Below are positions 34,901 through 35,079 of a stretch of DNA of 35,079 bases, one piece after another. This DNA comes from Clostridium sp. CAG:452. GTDB lineage: Bacteria > Bacillota > Clostridia > TANB77 > CAG-508. The notes beneath the pieces are model-generated. The model worked only from the letters and a program-made list of their open reading frames with translations, ran no database searches and had not been told where the DNA came from. Location: the NCBI GenBank assembly GCA_000434035.1, contig FR893524.1, positions 226,124-261,202 of the forward strand, read 5' to 3'. Numbering within the stretch: position 1 is the first letter of the stretch; every line of letters begins with the position of its first letter. The translations under genes and the position numbers were made by a program.

Positions 34901-35045
34901 AAAGAACCTCCAAAAAAATAATTAGAAAAAATAAAAATAAGAGCGAATAATAAAAAATACAAACTCGCCCCAATATTTATATTTTGATTTAAGTTATATA
35001 TTCTTAATTATTCACTCTTAAGCCTTGCCATTAAGCAAGTTTTGA

Positions 35046-35079
35046 TGGCAGGGGTAGAAGGACTCGAACCCTCACAGGC
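35046..35079 (-). tRNA. tRNA 3' part, minus strand (possibly Trp)
   Basis: Reading the minus strand, a T-arm GAGGG-TTCGAGT-CCTTC, an acceptor 3' strand TACCCCT, discriminator G and an encoded CCA are present; the window ends before the anticodon. An acceptor pairing with AGGGGTA resembles clostridial tRNA-Trp, but the identity cannot be confirmed. Confidence 0.75.

Noticed and set aside
1..35079. CRISPR array, prophage or complete insertion sequence
   Set aside because: No regularly spaced direct repeats, transposase, integrase or phage structural genes were seen.

Overview
This is an AT-rich window from a spore-forming Clostridia-type Firmicute, probably an uncultured gut lineage. The evidence is spoIIP and sleB (sporulation and germination), the asp23-amaP-DUF2273-nusB-xseA-xseB order, strong AGGAGG ribosome sites, TTGACA-17-TATAAT promoters, and almost every Arg codon being AGA. 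I count 33 protein genes plus one regulatory leader peptide, three complete tRNA genes and two tRNA fragments at the window edges.

The main observation is that nine conserved genes are each interrupted by one extra C (dxs by two), and every extra C lies directly before an in-frame glycine codon. The interrupted genes are dxs (2 sites), recJ, relA, a metallo-beta-lactamase-fold hydrolase, a prepilin-like gene, spoIIP, xseA, sleB and yqeG. In each case the unshifted frame meets the arginine codon CGG, and the correct protein resumes if one C is skipped and GGN is read as Gly. I scanned by eye for CGG in all coding frames. I found 12 in-frame CGG codons (not counting the second of the CGG CGG pair in yqeG, which the shifted frame never meets). 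Ten coincide exactly with a required +1 shift. The other two are in isolated genes with foreign-looking codon use (4562-5698 and 12400-12702). All other CGG trinucleotides in genes are out of frame and harmless. The simplest biological reading is that CGG is an unassigned or starved codon and that CGGN is decoded as Gly by +1 frameshifting or a four-base-reading tRNA. A systematic sequencing artefact is the main alternative.

Layout: 1-600 tRNA-Asp (3' end), tRNA-Phe and a small membrane protein; 672-2554 dxs; 2575-5698 two divergent HD-domain phosphohydrolases; 5845-8694 an acyl-CoA ligase and an unknown protein; 8768-10075 thyA-folA; 10110-10386 a tRNA-CAU/tRNA-Tyr unit; 10418-12351 a Cys-codon leader-peptide attenuator and cysS; 12400-12702 an orphan minus-strand gene; 12876-18904 recJ, relA, the MBL hydrolase and hisS; 19006-19956 a prepilin-like protein with an FGE-like C-terminus; 20020-21172 spoIIP; 21277-26575 asp23, amaP, DUF2273, nusB, xseA, a membrane protein, xseB and the formate-THF ligase; 26661-28791 sleB, yqeG and a prepilin peptidase; 28818-34303 an M24 peptidase, two unrecognised proteins, efp and a zinc-ribbon protein; 34304-34900 an M23 peptidase on the minus strand; then the 3' part of another tRNA.

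Functional links: thyA, folA and the formate-THF ligase share the one-carbon folate pool. The A24 peptidase could process the prepilin-like protein, whose -1 glycine is itself encoded by a CGGA site. Expression of cysS appears to be controlled by ribosome stalling on three consecutive Cys codons rather than by a T-box.
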